A model generated the notes under the pieces. It did not search any database. It saw nothing but the letters and a program-made list of their open reading frames with translations, and was not told where the DNA came from. A stretch of 64,000 nucleotides of DNA, from positions 310,001 through 374,000 of the forward strand of contig NZ_JANAVF010000004.1 in the NCBI RefSeq assembly GCF_024213195.1, written 5' to 3'. Each line of letters opens with the position of its first letter. Within the stretch, counting starts at the first letter, position 1. This document shows, piece after piece, positions 26,597 through 35,600 of this stretch. This DNA comes from Streptomyces sp. TBY4 (GTDB taxonomy: Bacteria > Actinomycetota > Actinomycetes > Streptomycetales > Streptomycetaceae). The position numbers and the translations under genes were made by a program.

Positions 26597-27878
26597 TAGT
26601 CGTCGCAACACCCCAGCTCAAGGGGTGCGATGGACTTCGAGGTCCGTAAGGTCCGGTCGGCGCAGGGGCCCAGGAAGCTCCGTGCTGAGCGGGCGGAATA
26701 CTTCCGGCTCGTGCAACAGGGCTACAGCAGCAAAGATGCATCCCGACTCGTCGGCGTGCATGAGCGGACCGGTCGCGAGTGGCGCAATGGCCGGACGGAT
26801 CCGCTGAGGTACCGGGCGCCCGCTCACCATGAGCGGGCGCCCGTTGCCGCGTCGTCCCGGTACTTGAGCGAGACCGAGCGCATCCATATCGCCGACCGGG
26901 TGCGGGAGAAGGCCACCGTCCGGGCGATCGCCGCCGAGCTGGGCCGCAGCCCCTCGACAGTCAGCCGGGAGATCCGCCGCAACCGCACCGTGGACCCCCG
27001 TGGCCGGTGGCACTACCGTCCGCACGCCGCTCAGGCCCGGGCCGATGCCCGCCGGCCCCGCCCCAAGCCCGGCAAGATCGGCCAGAACACCGCGCTGCGG
27101 GACTTCATCCAGGACGGCCTGGACCGGAAATGGAGCCCGGAACAGATATGCGAGAGTCTGCGCCGGACCTTCCCCGACCAGGCGGAGATGCACGTGGTGC
27201 ACGAGACGATCTACCAGGCCCTCTACGTCCAGGGCCGCGGAGAACTGCGCCGCGAACTGGCCCGGGCGCTTCGCTCGGGACGCGCACGCCGCCGCCCCCA
27301 ACGCCAGGCCGCCTGCCGCCAGCCGCGCTTCACGCACCCGATGGTCATGATCAGCGAACGTCCCGCCGAGGCAGAGGACCGGGCGGTGCCCGGCCACTGG
27401 GAAGGTGACTTGATCATCGGCAAGGACGGCGGCTCGGCGATCGGCACGCTCGTCGAGCGAGCGACCCGCTGCGTGATGCTGGTGCACCTGCCCGACGGCC
27501 GCAGTGCCGAGCACATGCACGACGCGCTGGTGAAGACCGTCAAGACCCTTCCATCGCATCTGACGCGCTCGCTGACCTGGGACCAGGGCTCCGAGATGGC
27601 CGCCCACCACGCCTTCACCGTGGCCACCGACGTCCCCGTCTACTTCTGTGACCCGGCCAGCCCCTGGCAACGAGGTTCGAACGAGAACACGAACGGCCTG
27701 CTGCGGCAGTACTTCCCCAAGGGCACCGACCTGTCCGCCCACACCCGTGAACACCTGGCCGCCGTCGCCGCCGAACTCAACGGTCGACCACGCAAAACGC
27801 TCGACTGGGAAACCCCAGCCGAGCGCCTGCATAAACTACTCGCCGCCTAACACAAACGATCACGTGTTGCGACGATCC
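26597..27878 (+). mobile_element. IS30-family insertion sequence, apparently intact
   Basis: About 1282 bp. The ends share the inverted repeat TCGTCGCAACAC (26600-26611) and GTGTTGCGACGA (27864-27875), with three mismatched outer bases. CTAG flanks both sides. One complete transposase gene fills the element. Clean ends and an uninterrupted frame suggest recent arrival compared with the decayed IS630 copy 90 bases to the left. Confidence 0.85.
26630..27850 (+). CDS. IS30-family transposase
   Basis: 406 residues. The N-terminal HTH (EYFRLVQQGYSSKDASRLVGV, then LGRSPSTVSREIRRN) binds the ends. The DDE catalytic core has WEGDLIIGK (first Asp), LTWDQGSEM (second Asp) and NENTNGLLRQYFPKG (Glu). 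Length and motifs match active IS30 elements. The start lies about 30 bases inside the left end. Confidence 0.93.
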   Translation: MDFEVRKVRSAQGPRKLRAERAEYFRLVQQGYSSKDASRLVGVHERTGREWRNGRTDPLRYRAPAHHERAPVAASSRYLSETERIHIADRVREKATVRAIAAELGRSPSTVSREIRRNRTVDPRGRWHYRPHAAQARADARRPRPKPGKIGQNTALRDFIQDGLDRKWSPEQICESLRRTFPDQAEMHVVHETIYQALYVQGRGELRRELARALRSGRARRRPQRQAACRQPRFTHPMVMISERPAEAEDRAVPGHWEGDLIIGKDGGSAIGTLVERATRCVMLVHLPDGRSAEHMHDALVKTVKTLPSHLTRSLTWDQGSEMAAHHAFTVATDVPVYFCDPASPWQRGSNENTNGLLRQYFPKGTDLSAHTREHLAAVAAELNGRPRKTLDWETPAERLHKLLAA

Positions 27879-27882
27879 CTAG
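27879..27882. repeat. Right CTAG target duplication of IS30-like element
   Basis: CTAG directly right of the element, the partner of 26593-26596. Confidence 0.65.
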
Positions 27883-27939
27883 AAACCGCCCTGCCTGACG
27901 GGGCTTCATATTTGCGAACGCACACTTCCCAGTGAATCC

Positions 27940-28254
27940 TCAAAGATCCTGGAGAACCCAATCGCGGGCAGTCGCAAGGCGGGATTCGAGATCGCCGGGC
28001 GAAACCAGGCGGCCGCTCCGCGTCCGAACTTGACCCGTCTCCGCGTTCACTAGATCTTCCTCGAATTCCCCGGTATCCCACAGCACCAGCTGGGCCATGA
28101 AGATACCGCCATCAAGGATCCAGCTCACCGACGTCAGATCACCCTCATTAGGGGATGTCTCAATCTCTGAAATATCCCGCAGAGCCTCTGTCTTGTGGAT
28201 TTCCTGCCGGATCCATTCCTGAGCCCGCTCCAGTAGAGCACTACCTAGGGACAT
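27940..28254 (-). CDS. Putative immunity protein (cassette E)
   Basis: 104 residues. The ATG at 28254 is preferred because GGGAGG stands six bases before it; an ATG at 28260 touches the Shine-Dalgarno. It begins MSLGSALLERAQEWIRQE and has no signal peptide. The start overlaps the stop of the toxin-tip fragment by ten bases, the spacing expected for a toxin/immunity pair. Base composition is lower in GC than the surroundings. Small, acidic, no known domain seen. Function inferred from position alone. Confidence 0.6.
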   Translation of the reverse strand: MSLGSALLERAQEWIRQEIHKTEALRDISEIETSPNEGDLTSVSWILDGGIFMAQLVLWDTGEFEEDLVNAETGQVRTRSGRLVSPGDLESRLATARDWVLQDL

Positions 28255-28580
28255 CCCCATCCTCCCAGCTTGATGTTCTTCGCCTCGGGAAGTTGAGGAA
28301 CAGGGCTCCCCTTCTTCTGTGCCAGACGAGCAAAGATGGTGTCGGAATCTGACATCTTGAAGTCCCCCGGCCTGCCGCCAGGAATGAGCGAAGATTTCGG
28401 CACGTCGAATTCTGCGTATACGGATCCCGGGCGTGCCGATATGTATGCGTCTCGACTTGCCGGGTACACAACGTAGGTGAAACCACCCCCACCCACCAGG
28501 GGCGCTGGAAACCAGGCTCGGCCACAGTAAAACGCGAGTACCTCGACCGCTCCCAATCCCGTGCCGAGAACCCTTGGCAC
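28245..28580 (-). pseudogene. Polymorphic toxin C-terminal fragment (cassette E, TreTu-like)
   Basis: About 110 residues ending in a conserved-looking toxin tip: YVVYPASRDAYISARPG, VYAEFDVPKSSLIPGG, then FARLAQKKGSPVPQLPEAKNI. From memory this resembles the TreTu group of polymorphic-toxin tips; a profile search would decide. There is no signal peptide, YD repeat or ribosome site upstream, so it cannot be a free-standing secreted toxin. It is best read as a displaced Rhs tip kept together with its immunity gene. Confidence 0.55.
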
Positions 28581-28594
28581 CAGGTGCGGGCCAT

Positions 28595-28899
28595 CAGCAG
28601 CAGCCCGTGATCGTGCGGAAGGGGCTGCGCGACCGTAACATCCGTCGGGCGGGCGATGCCGCTACCTAGGAGCCCACCGCCCGGCTGGGCGAGGAGGCCT
28701 CCGATGCCGATGACCCCTGGCGCGGACGACGGCGGCGGCGGACAACTACTGCCCGCCGCCGCCGTCGTCTACTGCCGGTAATCGACGAAATAGCTGGTGA
28801 GTGTTACAGCCTCAGGAGCCGCAAGTTTATACTTCGATGCATAGTGAATCCGAAATCTCAAGCCAGCACGCTTGTCGCTCTGCTACATCCGACGGATTG
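28595..28899. other. Gap without an intact gene in cassette array
   Basis: About 300 bases. On the minus strand, bases 28600-28740 read through as APGVIGIGGLLAQPGGG and IARPTDVTVAQPLPHDHG, which looks like part of a linker. It is out of frame with the toxin fragment downstream. The half nearest 28800 is AT-richer. Nothing else is supported. Confidence 0.4.
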
Positions 28900-29226
28900 C
28901 TAGCTTTCATACCTGCGGTGACTTTCCATGTAGATCTTTCTCCATGGATGTCCCGGCCATTCTTCGTCGGGTGGTCCATCGTGGACCTCGGCATCAATGT
29001 AGAACCGGCCCTCCGTGAATGCGTCCAGCTCGAACTGGATGTCGTCGATATCTTCTTCTAGCTCGGGAGATCTGTTCGATACGGAGAAGTAAAGTGTGAT
29101 GCGTTCCGTGTCGACCTGAACTGAGATTCCGCGGACACTATCCGAGATCAGGCCGAGACAGGCTTGCATGACCTGGATGATGAGGTAGTTTTCACGCTCC
29201 AGTGGGTTCAATTTTATGGAGTCCAA
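28900..29226 (-). CDS. Putative immunity protein (cassette D)
   Basis: 108 residues, acidic and lower in GC. The start is TTG at 29226, overlapping the toxin stop by 13 bases; the ribosome site is weak, so a later start is possible. Sequence begins MDSIKLNPLERENYLIIQ and contains SPELEEDIDDIQFELDAF and EEWPGHPWRKIYM. No signal peptide or membrane helix. It is likely to bind and block the toxin tip encoded just upstream. The family name is not certain to me. Confidence 0.6.
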   Translation of the reverse strand: MDSIKLNPLERENYLIIQVMQACLGLISDSVRGISVQVDTERITLYFSVSNRSPELEEDIDDIQFELDAFTEGRFYIDAEVHDGPPDEEWPGHPWRKIYMESHRRYES

Positions 29227-30068
29227 TTCGGGTTCATTGGGACGAAGCTAGGCCTGACGGTTCCCTTAAGCATGAACACATTTGTCGGCTGGTCAAGCTG
29301 ACCGGCTCCGGCTCCAGGGTTGTTATTGTAGTCAGTAACCCCATCGTATCGAATTACAATGTTCCCCTTCTTTGTTGTTCCAAGGTATGTCGTTCGACCT
29401 TGGTGATAAGCGGCGAGTATTTCCTCCCCATCCTTGTAGTGCAAGAAATATGAACCGGTGCCACCATTCCGTAGGTATTCTGGGCGCCCCTTGACGTGTC
29501 GCCACTGTGTCTGGCTCAGTTTAGTAGCCACGTTGCCTGTCCCGCCAGGGATGGGGATCATTGCCGAGAAGGCTAGTTTTCCTTGTTCGAGGCCATAGTC
29601 GCTGACCCCCTTGCTTTTCGCCCACCTGTCGAACGCGTCGTCCAGCTGGCAGGAAGGAAGGTCAGGTGCCGCGATGCAGCCAGCATTCACCTTCGATCCC
29701 TGCAGGTTGGTGATGAGTCCGCTCACTATTCCAACGGCCGTGTCTCGCACGGAAGGTTGCGGCGGGCGTGGTTTGAGGCAGAGATCGCAGACTGGCGGGT
29801 TACCCCAATGTCGCTGCCATTGGGGCTTGCTGCTGCTCACGTTGCGGCAGTCAGGGTCGTTGCCGCACGTGCTGCCCTTGACTAGCGGGGGACCGCCGCC
29901 TCGGTAGCCGCCGTCGCCATTGTTCGGGTCTTTTCCGCCGGGTGTTACTGGGTTGCTAGGCGGGCTGCCGTCAGGCTTTTCGCTGTGGCCGGTTCCGTCG
30001 TCGGTGTAGAGGCCAGTGGGGTCCCAGTTGGTGAGGGGGCTGTTGTTGGCGTACTGGTAGCCGTTGTG
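29214..30068 (-). pseudogene. Orphan Rhs C-terminal cassette (cassette D toxin)
   Basis: An open frame without a start codon. It begins with the Rhs pre-toxin segment YQYANNSPLTNWDPTGLYTD, the same as in the intact gene, followed by a Gly/Pro linker and CGNDPDCR. A distinct toxin tip follows (about 29214-29840) with SQTQWRHVKGRPEYLRN, GNIVIRYDGVTDYNNN and QPTNVFMLKGTVRPSF. The tip looks like a small cytotoxic nuclease-type domain, but I cannot name it. Without the N-terminal 2000 residues it is silent, yet ready for transfer into the expressed gene by recombination. Confidence 0.7.
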
Positions 30069-30069
30069 C
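29961..30069. repeat. Direct repeat with intact rhs pre-toxin region, orphan copy
   Basis: Aligns without gaps to 33421-33529; four mismatches in 109 bases by eye. It covers the codons for the DPTGL junction and flanking residues. Lower similarity continues to about 29840. Confidence 0.88.
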
Positions 30070-30107
30070 AGCGACTCCCGAACTGCGGCGACCTGGTTCG
30101 ATTCGCC

Positions 30108-30211
30108 CTACCACGCCTTCGCCCCACCATAAAGGATTACATTGACATCAGATTGTGGAAACAAATCGCCATTCCTCAAACCCCAATTGGTCAATTTGTC
30201 CGACCGTAGGA
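30108..30211 (-). pseudogene. Last residues of another toxin tip (cassette C)
   Basis: A 34-codon remnant reading RSDKLTNWGLRNGDLFP, then DVNVILYGGAKAW and stop TAG at 30108. The stop is in frame with the orphan Rhs cassette that follows. Its 5' end joins directly to the 3' end of the Ku fragment (TAA at 30212). The composition is AT-rich. Reading it as a polymorphic-toxin C-terminus is inference from place and style. Confidence 0.4.
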
Positions 30212-30712
30212 TTACGCCCCCTTCGTCGCCTTCTCCCCGGTCGCCTTGGGGCTGCGCGCCCGCTCGACGCTGGCGCGCAGGGCTTCCATCAAGTCGATGG
30301 CGCCGGTGGCCTTCGCCGGGGGCTCGGCTTTCTCGACTGTCTCGCCGGCCTTCTTCGCCTCGATGAGCGCCGTGACCTCCTCCTGGAAAGTGTCCCGGAA
30401 GGAGTCCGGGTCCCACTCCGCCGCCAAGGCGCTGATCAGCTGCTCGGCCATCTTCACCTCCTTCTCGGAGACCTTCGCGGCGCCGGGCAGATCGGGAATC
30501 TCCTTGCGGGGATCGCGGATCTCGTCCGCCCAGTGAAGGGTGTGCACGGTCAGGAGCCCGAGCGCGTCGTCGGACTTGAGCGCGACGAGGTACTCGCGCC
30601 CGCGCATCACGAACGTGGCGACGCCGGCGCGGTTCGCGGTGGAGAGCGCCGTCTGCAAGAGCGCGTACACCTTGGCGTACTGCTTGCCGCGCGGCCCGAG
30701 GTAGTAGGTCAA
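30212..30712 (-). pseudogene. Ku DNA end-binding protein, 3' fragment
   Basis: About 166 codons matching the second half of bacterial Ku: TYYLGPRGKQYAKVYALLQ, ATFVMRGREYLVALKSDD, TLHWADEIRDP and KMAEQLISALAAEWDPDSF, then a Lys/Ala-rich tail. Full-length Ku is about 270-370 residues; the N-terminal half of the ring that encircles DNA is missing. The fragment starts abruptly 15 bases from a terminator hairpin. GC content is that of the chromosome, unlike the toxin cassettes on both sides. A functional Ku would need another copy elsewhere. Confidence 0.75.
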
Positions 30713-30727
30713 GGCGCCTGCGCCAGC

Positions 30728-30760
30728 AGCCCCGTCTGGGCGTATCGCTCAGACGGGGCT
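30728..30760. terminator. Terminator hairpin after cassette B
   Basis: AGCCCCGTCTG (30728-30738) pairs perfectly with CAGACGGGGCT (30750-30760) across an 11-base loop. It follows the immunity gene stop at 30769 on the minus strand. Confidence 0.8.
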
Positions 30761-30768
30761 TCCATGGT

Positions 30769-31101
30769 TCAGAACATCATCTCGACAACCCTGTCTTCAG
30801 AAATGCAGGACTCTTCAAGGAAGCTTTGGAGTGCAGCCCTCATACTGTCAGGATCTTCCCGATCTGCCCGCACATTGAAACTGAAGCCCGGCACGCTCTC
30901 GATTTCTACTCGATTCAAGGATACGTAAGTACCCCCTGCAAGCCGCCAGCAGTAGATGTGGCGCGGCCCGAGGTCCCACTCGTCTTCGAACCTCTCCCCC
31001 TCTCCCCATTTCGCAGAGATCTCATCCGAAGTTATGTCAAAATGCGCCACGTAGACCAGGAGTCTCCCCCCAGTCATCTCATTTGCGGAAATTCTTATCA
31101 C
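30769..31101 (-). CDS. Putative immunity protein (cassette B)
   Basis: 110 residues from a GTG nine bases after the toxin-tip stop. Contains VYVAHFDITSDEISAKW, EWDLGPRHIYCWRLAGG and an acidic C-terminus (SFLEESCISEDRVVEMMF). Soluble, AT-richer than the genome, no known motif. A strong terminator follows. Pairing with the adjacent toxin fragment gives the immunity call. Confidence 0.58.
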   Translation of the reverse strand: MIRISANEMTGGRLLVYVAHFDITSDEISAKWGEGERFEDEWDLGPRHIYCWRLAGGTYVSLNRVEIESVPGFSFNVRADREDPDSMRAALQSFLEESCISEDRVVEMMF

Positions 31102-31110
31102 AGTAGAACC

Positions 31111-31569
31111 TTATCGCCGAGAGGTCAGGAAGGCCGGAATTGCGGCCCAACTTTCACCGTTCATTTGGAATTCCCTTACGCCCGGCCCTCTTCCGACCTC
31201 CCATGACACGTACCCGGTCCTTTGGCTGATACCCGTCGGCTTCACCGTCGTATAAAATTCGAAACTTCCCTCGCGGGCGCCATGAGGAAGGGGTCCGTTA
31301 TGGGCTTGAGCTGCTGGCTCCGTGCCGGTCCTGGGAGTCCGGCCCCACAGTTCACCGGAAGCTACCACCTTGTCCGTAACTGCCTGAGTCTGGGTCGTAC
31401 TTGCACCCCCAAGCCGATGGAACGGCCCGTACAGTGGAGGCACATCTGGGATTCCAGGGCCGGCCGGGGGGAGAGCTGCCGGAGGGTTGGGAGCTGTGGA
31501 GGCCTTGGGCCCCGCCTTGGGTGTGGCTCCTCTGATGTTAGCGGCAGCCCTTGTCCCGGATATTCCCGA
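31111..31569 (-). pseudogene. Toxin tip fused to ISL3 remnant (cassette B)
   Basis: About 152 codons without a start. A Pro/Ala-rich linker (GATPKAGPKASTAPNPPA) leads into a tip domain with PLYGPFHRLGG, VASGELWGRTPRTG, NGPLPHGAREGSFEFYTTV and YVSWEVGRGPGVREF. From memory similar tips occur at the ends of Streptomyces Rhs proteins; the enzymatic class is unclear. The 5' end is cut exactly where the ISL3 transposase remnant ends, so the insertion removed the Rhs part. Confidence 0.55.
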
Positions 31570-32115
31570 TCGTCCACGCCGATTACCCGCGGGATGGCCT
31601 GCTTGGGCAGCGGCAGGCGCCGCAGATGGAGCAGTGCGGTGCTGCGGGAGACGGGCACGGCCAGCAGAGTGGCCAGGCGTGCGGCCGCCCGGCCGCATAA
31701 CTCCCGTGCCACCTGCGATATCTGCCCGGTGAGACGCTCAGTGCGGCGCTGATGATGCTTCAGCAGTCCGGGAATCTGCTCACGGAAGGTCTGCCGGGAG
31801 CAGCCCAGAACCGGACAGACCAGCCTTCGTACGCGCAGGTGGACGACGACCGGGCGGCCGTCGACCGGCACGTCCCGCACCGTCCGGCGGTGGTACCCGC
31901 GCACCCTCGCCGCTGGCGTTCGGCACACCGGACACGGCACCGCCACATCCCGGGTGCGTGCCGTGACCACCACCATGCCACCGTCGTCCGCCACGTCCTC
32001 GACGACCAGTGCCGACAGCCCGGAAAACACCGTCCCGATAAGGGAGTTGACATCCATCACAAGATCATGATCGCGGATGGCTACTCGGCGTCACCACCGA
32101 CTACGGGCCAGAGCC
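31570..32115 (-). mobile_element. ISL3-family element, 5' remnant
   Basis: The gene starts at 32057 or 32060 (MDVNSLIGTVFSG) and keeps the N-terminal zinc finger (CPVCRTPAARVRGYHRR, then RLVCPVLGCSRQTF) and the HTH. It breaks off right after IPRVIGVDD, the first catalytic aspartates. The outer end is probably near 32105-32115, where the minus strand reads GGCTCTGGCCC, like ISL3 terminal repeats. About two thirds of the transposase is missing, so the element cannot move by itself. Confidence 0.75.
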
Positions 32116-32182
32116 AAGGAACTGACACTCCCGCCTCCAACTCACATCGATTGACTTCTCCATCGGGGATCGAACATGCGCC

Positions 32183-32216
32183 GAAGGGCTCTACGGCTGT
32201 CGCCGCAGAGCCCTTC
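32183..32216. terminator. Terminator hairpin after the rhs/immunity operon
   Basis: GAAGGGCTCT (32183-32192) pairs with AGAGCCCTTC (32207-32216), loop of 14 bases that can pair further (CGGC/GCCG). It lies about 100 bases after the immunity stop. Confidence 0.78.
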
Positions 32217-32312
32217 TTATCTATCGCTCAGCAGAGACGATTCGCGAGAAATTGAAGATCCTCAATATCGCTTCCATTGACACCAAGAAGACACCTGCAT
32301 GCCGCGGAAAGT

Positions 32313-32678
32313 TCAACGCGAATTACTCATGATACTCAAGGCTTCGGATGCCGCCGCAACGACGTCACCCCAAGCTTGGGAGTGAATTATCTCTGCATCG
32401 TTCGATGCGGAAGACAAAGCAGAATCAAGTGCAGAGTTCAGGGAGGTCATGGCAGAGATTTCTGCGTCGTCAACGAGGATGAATCCCAGCCTCCCGCTCG
32501 GCTCGGCCAAGACGCCCGAGTCGTCGAAAAAGTCCAGCGCTTCATCAAGGCCAGATTCCCCTGGGGGTTGACTCAACCAATTCTCTTCTTGCCAGTCTCT
32601 GTTCCCTAGCTTTTCCAGCCAGTCGAGCAGCTGGGCTCGCATCCATGGAGTCTGAAGGCCATGATCCTTAGGGGGCAT
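32313..32678 (-). CDS. Immunity protein of the intact Rhs toxin, SCO4402-like
   Basis: 121 residues from the ATG at 32678 (MPPKDHGLQTPWMRAQLL). GGAGGA lies seven bases upstream, inside the rhs 3' end, and the genes overlap by 11 bases. The pattern WMRAQLLDWLEKLGNRDWQEENW, then DEALDFFDDSGV and ISAMTSLNSALDSAL, resembles the SCO4402 family of small Streptomyces proteins found beside toxins. No secretion signal, so it acts in the producer cytoplasm. A terminator follows. Confidence 0.72.
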   Translation of the reverse strand: MPPKDHGLQTPWMRAQLLDWLEKLGNRDWQEENWLSQPPGESGLDEALDFFDDSGVLAEPSGRLGFILVDDAEISAMTSLNSALDSALSSASNDAEIIHSQAWGDVVAAASEALSIMSNSR

Positions 32679-35600
32679 TCCAAGTCCTCCATGTCTGCCA
32701 CTCACTGAGTGGGATGTGCGCCTCTACCGGATAATCTTGTATTCGAGCATTGGGAGGCAGGAGCTCGCCACCGCGCCCTACGATTCTACCTCCAGAGTTG
32801 ATAACTACGTGATCGACCTGTTGTGTGGCCCACTGAGAGTTGAGGTCCCCTCTGTCGATGCGAACACTGTCTTGCCCCTTCGGGGCGCGCCACACAAAAC
32901 CCGCCTTATTGTCATTCTTCTTATACTTGCTCGTCATGTTTGGCCCAGACCAGTTGCCCGGTATCTTCGCACTCCCATATGGGAACCATCCTGGACCGAC
33001 TGGATTACCTCCGGGGGCGGAGCCGCCCGGACGCCCCTTCGCTCCTGCTGCTGCCTTACTTCCTGCTATTCCCGCTGTAGTCAGCTGGAGTAGGTAATTC
33101 GTTTTCCGGAGGCCGCATTTAAAGTCACTTTCGCCTGCCACGCAGAGCCAATTCAACTCAGCCCCGCTGGCGCTTGGTGCGGTCATGGGGTTGGGATCTT
33201 GGATGCTGCCTCGCGGAACACCCTGTGCCGGATACCCTGAAATCGTCTGCACAAGGGCAGGTCTATCCGGCTTGGCCCCGGACGAAGGCGTGCTGTATTG
33301 GCTGCGGCAGTCGGGGTCGTTTCCGCATATGTTGCCGGTCACAGCGGTCTGGGGGCCGCCGCCTCTGTAGCCGCCGCCGCCGTCGGGTGCTTTGCCGCCG
33401 GGGGTGACGGGGTTGCTGGGGGGGCTGCCGTCGGGCTTTTCGCTGTGGCCGGTTCCGTCGTCGGTGTAGAGGCCGGTGGGGTCCCAGTTGGTGAGGGGGC
33501 TGTTGTTGGCGTACTGGTAGGCGTTGTGCTGGCGGGGGTCGCCGACGACCATCAGTGGGTCGACGGAGAGGAATCGGCCAGCTGCGGGGTCGTATTCGCG
33601 GGCCCCTATGTGAGTGAGGCCTGTGGATTTGTCCTGGGTGCCGCCGACGAAGCCTCGCTCGCCGGGCCATGCGGTCGGCTTGGTGCCTCGTTCCTCGCCG
33701 AACGGCTTGGTGAAGCGGCGCTGGACCGCAAGCGTTGCCGCGTCGATTGAGGTGGTGCCGGTGTTGTGGTGGTCGGCCGCGATGTAGGAGAGCTTGCCGG
33801 CGGAGGTGCGGACGATGGTGGTGCCGCCGGGGGTCGCGTAGTAGCGGGTGCCGGTGACCTTGTCGGTGGCGGTGTCGCGGGTGAGTTCGTCCGTCCCGGT
33901 GTAGAGGGTGGTTTTGCCGGGGTCCTTGCGGGCCAGGCGGTTGCCGGCTGCGTCGTAGATGTAGGTGGAGGTGCCTGCGCTGGTGGTGTTGGAGGCGAGT
34001 TTGCCTTCGGCGTTCCAGGTCAGGGTCTGGGTGGGTTCGCCGTTGCCGGGGAGGGTGTTGGGGGTGTCTCCGGTGTCGGGGCGGGTGAGGGTGTTGCCGG
34101 TCTTGTCGTAGGTGAGGTTGGTGGTGACCGGGGTGTTGCTGCCCATCTTCCTGGTGGTGGAAGTCGGGGTGTGCGGGCGCGCGGATCCGGGCGCCGGGTA
34201 GGTGTTGGTGGTGACGGTGGTCTTTTCGGCGTCACCTGCGGGGTCGTGGTCGGTCAGGGTCTTGCGGTTGCCGGTGACGTCGTAGGTGAACGACTGCCAG
34301 TAGGGGGCTGTGCCGCCGATGCTGCTGGTCTCGGGTGTGGTGTTGGTGCAGCCTCCGATGCCGGGCACGCTGGGGCCGGGCTTGGTTGTGGTGGTGCCCT
34401 TGTCGGTCCAGGCCTCGGTGAGGCGGCCTTGGTAGTCGTAGGTGAAGCACTGGGTGTCGCGGGCGGCGCCCTGGACGTTGGTGACGGAGGTGACGTCACC
34501 GTTGGGGGTGTAGGTGTAGCTGGTGGTGTTGACCGAGGTGGTGGCCTCTTGCTGCTTGTCGAGTGCAGTACTCAGGAGGCGGCCGGTGGCCGGGTCGAGG
34601 ATGTTGGTGGCGACGACCTGCTTGGGGCTGTCACCGAAGGTGGTGCGCTGGACCTGGCCGAGTTCGTTGTAGTCGGTGTAGTTGACGTAGTCGACGGTGT
34701 TCGAGCCCATGGCGACCGGAAGGCCGTTGGGGTTGCGGCTGGTGGAGAGGTCCTCGGCGGGCAGTCCGCCGGCCGCGGGGAGGTCGGTGCTGATTTCCAG
34801 CCCGGTGATCGGGTTGTAGTTGGTGGAGGTGGTGTAGGTGCCGGTGAGGGCTCCTTCGCCGGTGGGGACGGTCAGCTTGGTGCCGGTGGGGCGGTAGCCG
34901 ATGTCGTAGCCGGTGATCTCCTGGCGCCAGGCCTTGCCGGCCACCCAGCTCGTGGATGCGGTCGCCAGTCCGGGCAGGAGGGTGTCGTACTCGTACTCGG
35001 CCAGCTTGGTGCCGTCGACCGCGCTCAGGTTGCGGGTGGTCGGGCGGCCCAGGATGTCGTAGCTGGTGAAGACGGTGGTACCGCGGGCGTCCGTGGACGA
35101 TGCGAGGCGGTCGGCCACGTCGTACGTGCTCGTGGAGGTGCCCTTGTCCGGGTCGACCGCCTTGGTCTGGCGGCCTTGCAGGTCGTACTCGTAGGTCCAG
35201 TCGTTGCCGGCCGGGTCGGTGATCTGCGTCAGCTGGCCGGTGGTGTCGTAGCCGTAGCGGGTTGCATCGAACGCACCCGTGGGGGTGCCGGCCTTGTACT
35301 GCCGCAGCTCGGTCTTGCGTCCGCGGGCGTCGGTGATGGTGCTCGTGGCGGTGCCGCCCTGCGGCGGTGTGGTGTCGACTCGGTCGGCACCCGGATATGC
35401 GGTGGCGCTACGCCACTGTTCCTGCGCTTTGGAGTAGAAGGTCCCCGCGACCGGCCGGCCGAGGCCGTCGTACTGGGTGAGGTTCTGGGCGGGCAGCATG
35501 TTCTCGTCGGCGATGAAGCGGGTCTTCACCGGGGCGGAGTTCTTGTTGACGTAGGCGCCGCTCGTTTTGAAGGCTCGGCCGCGGCTGTCGTAGGCGGTGT

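Noticed and set aside
30075..30120. A GGTTCGATT stretch resembling a tRNA T-loop
   Set aside because: The flanking bases do not form the T-stem and no acceptor or anticodon arm is present.
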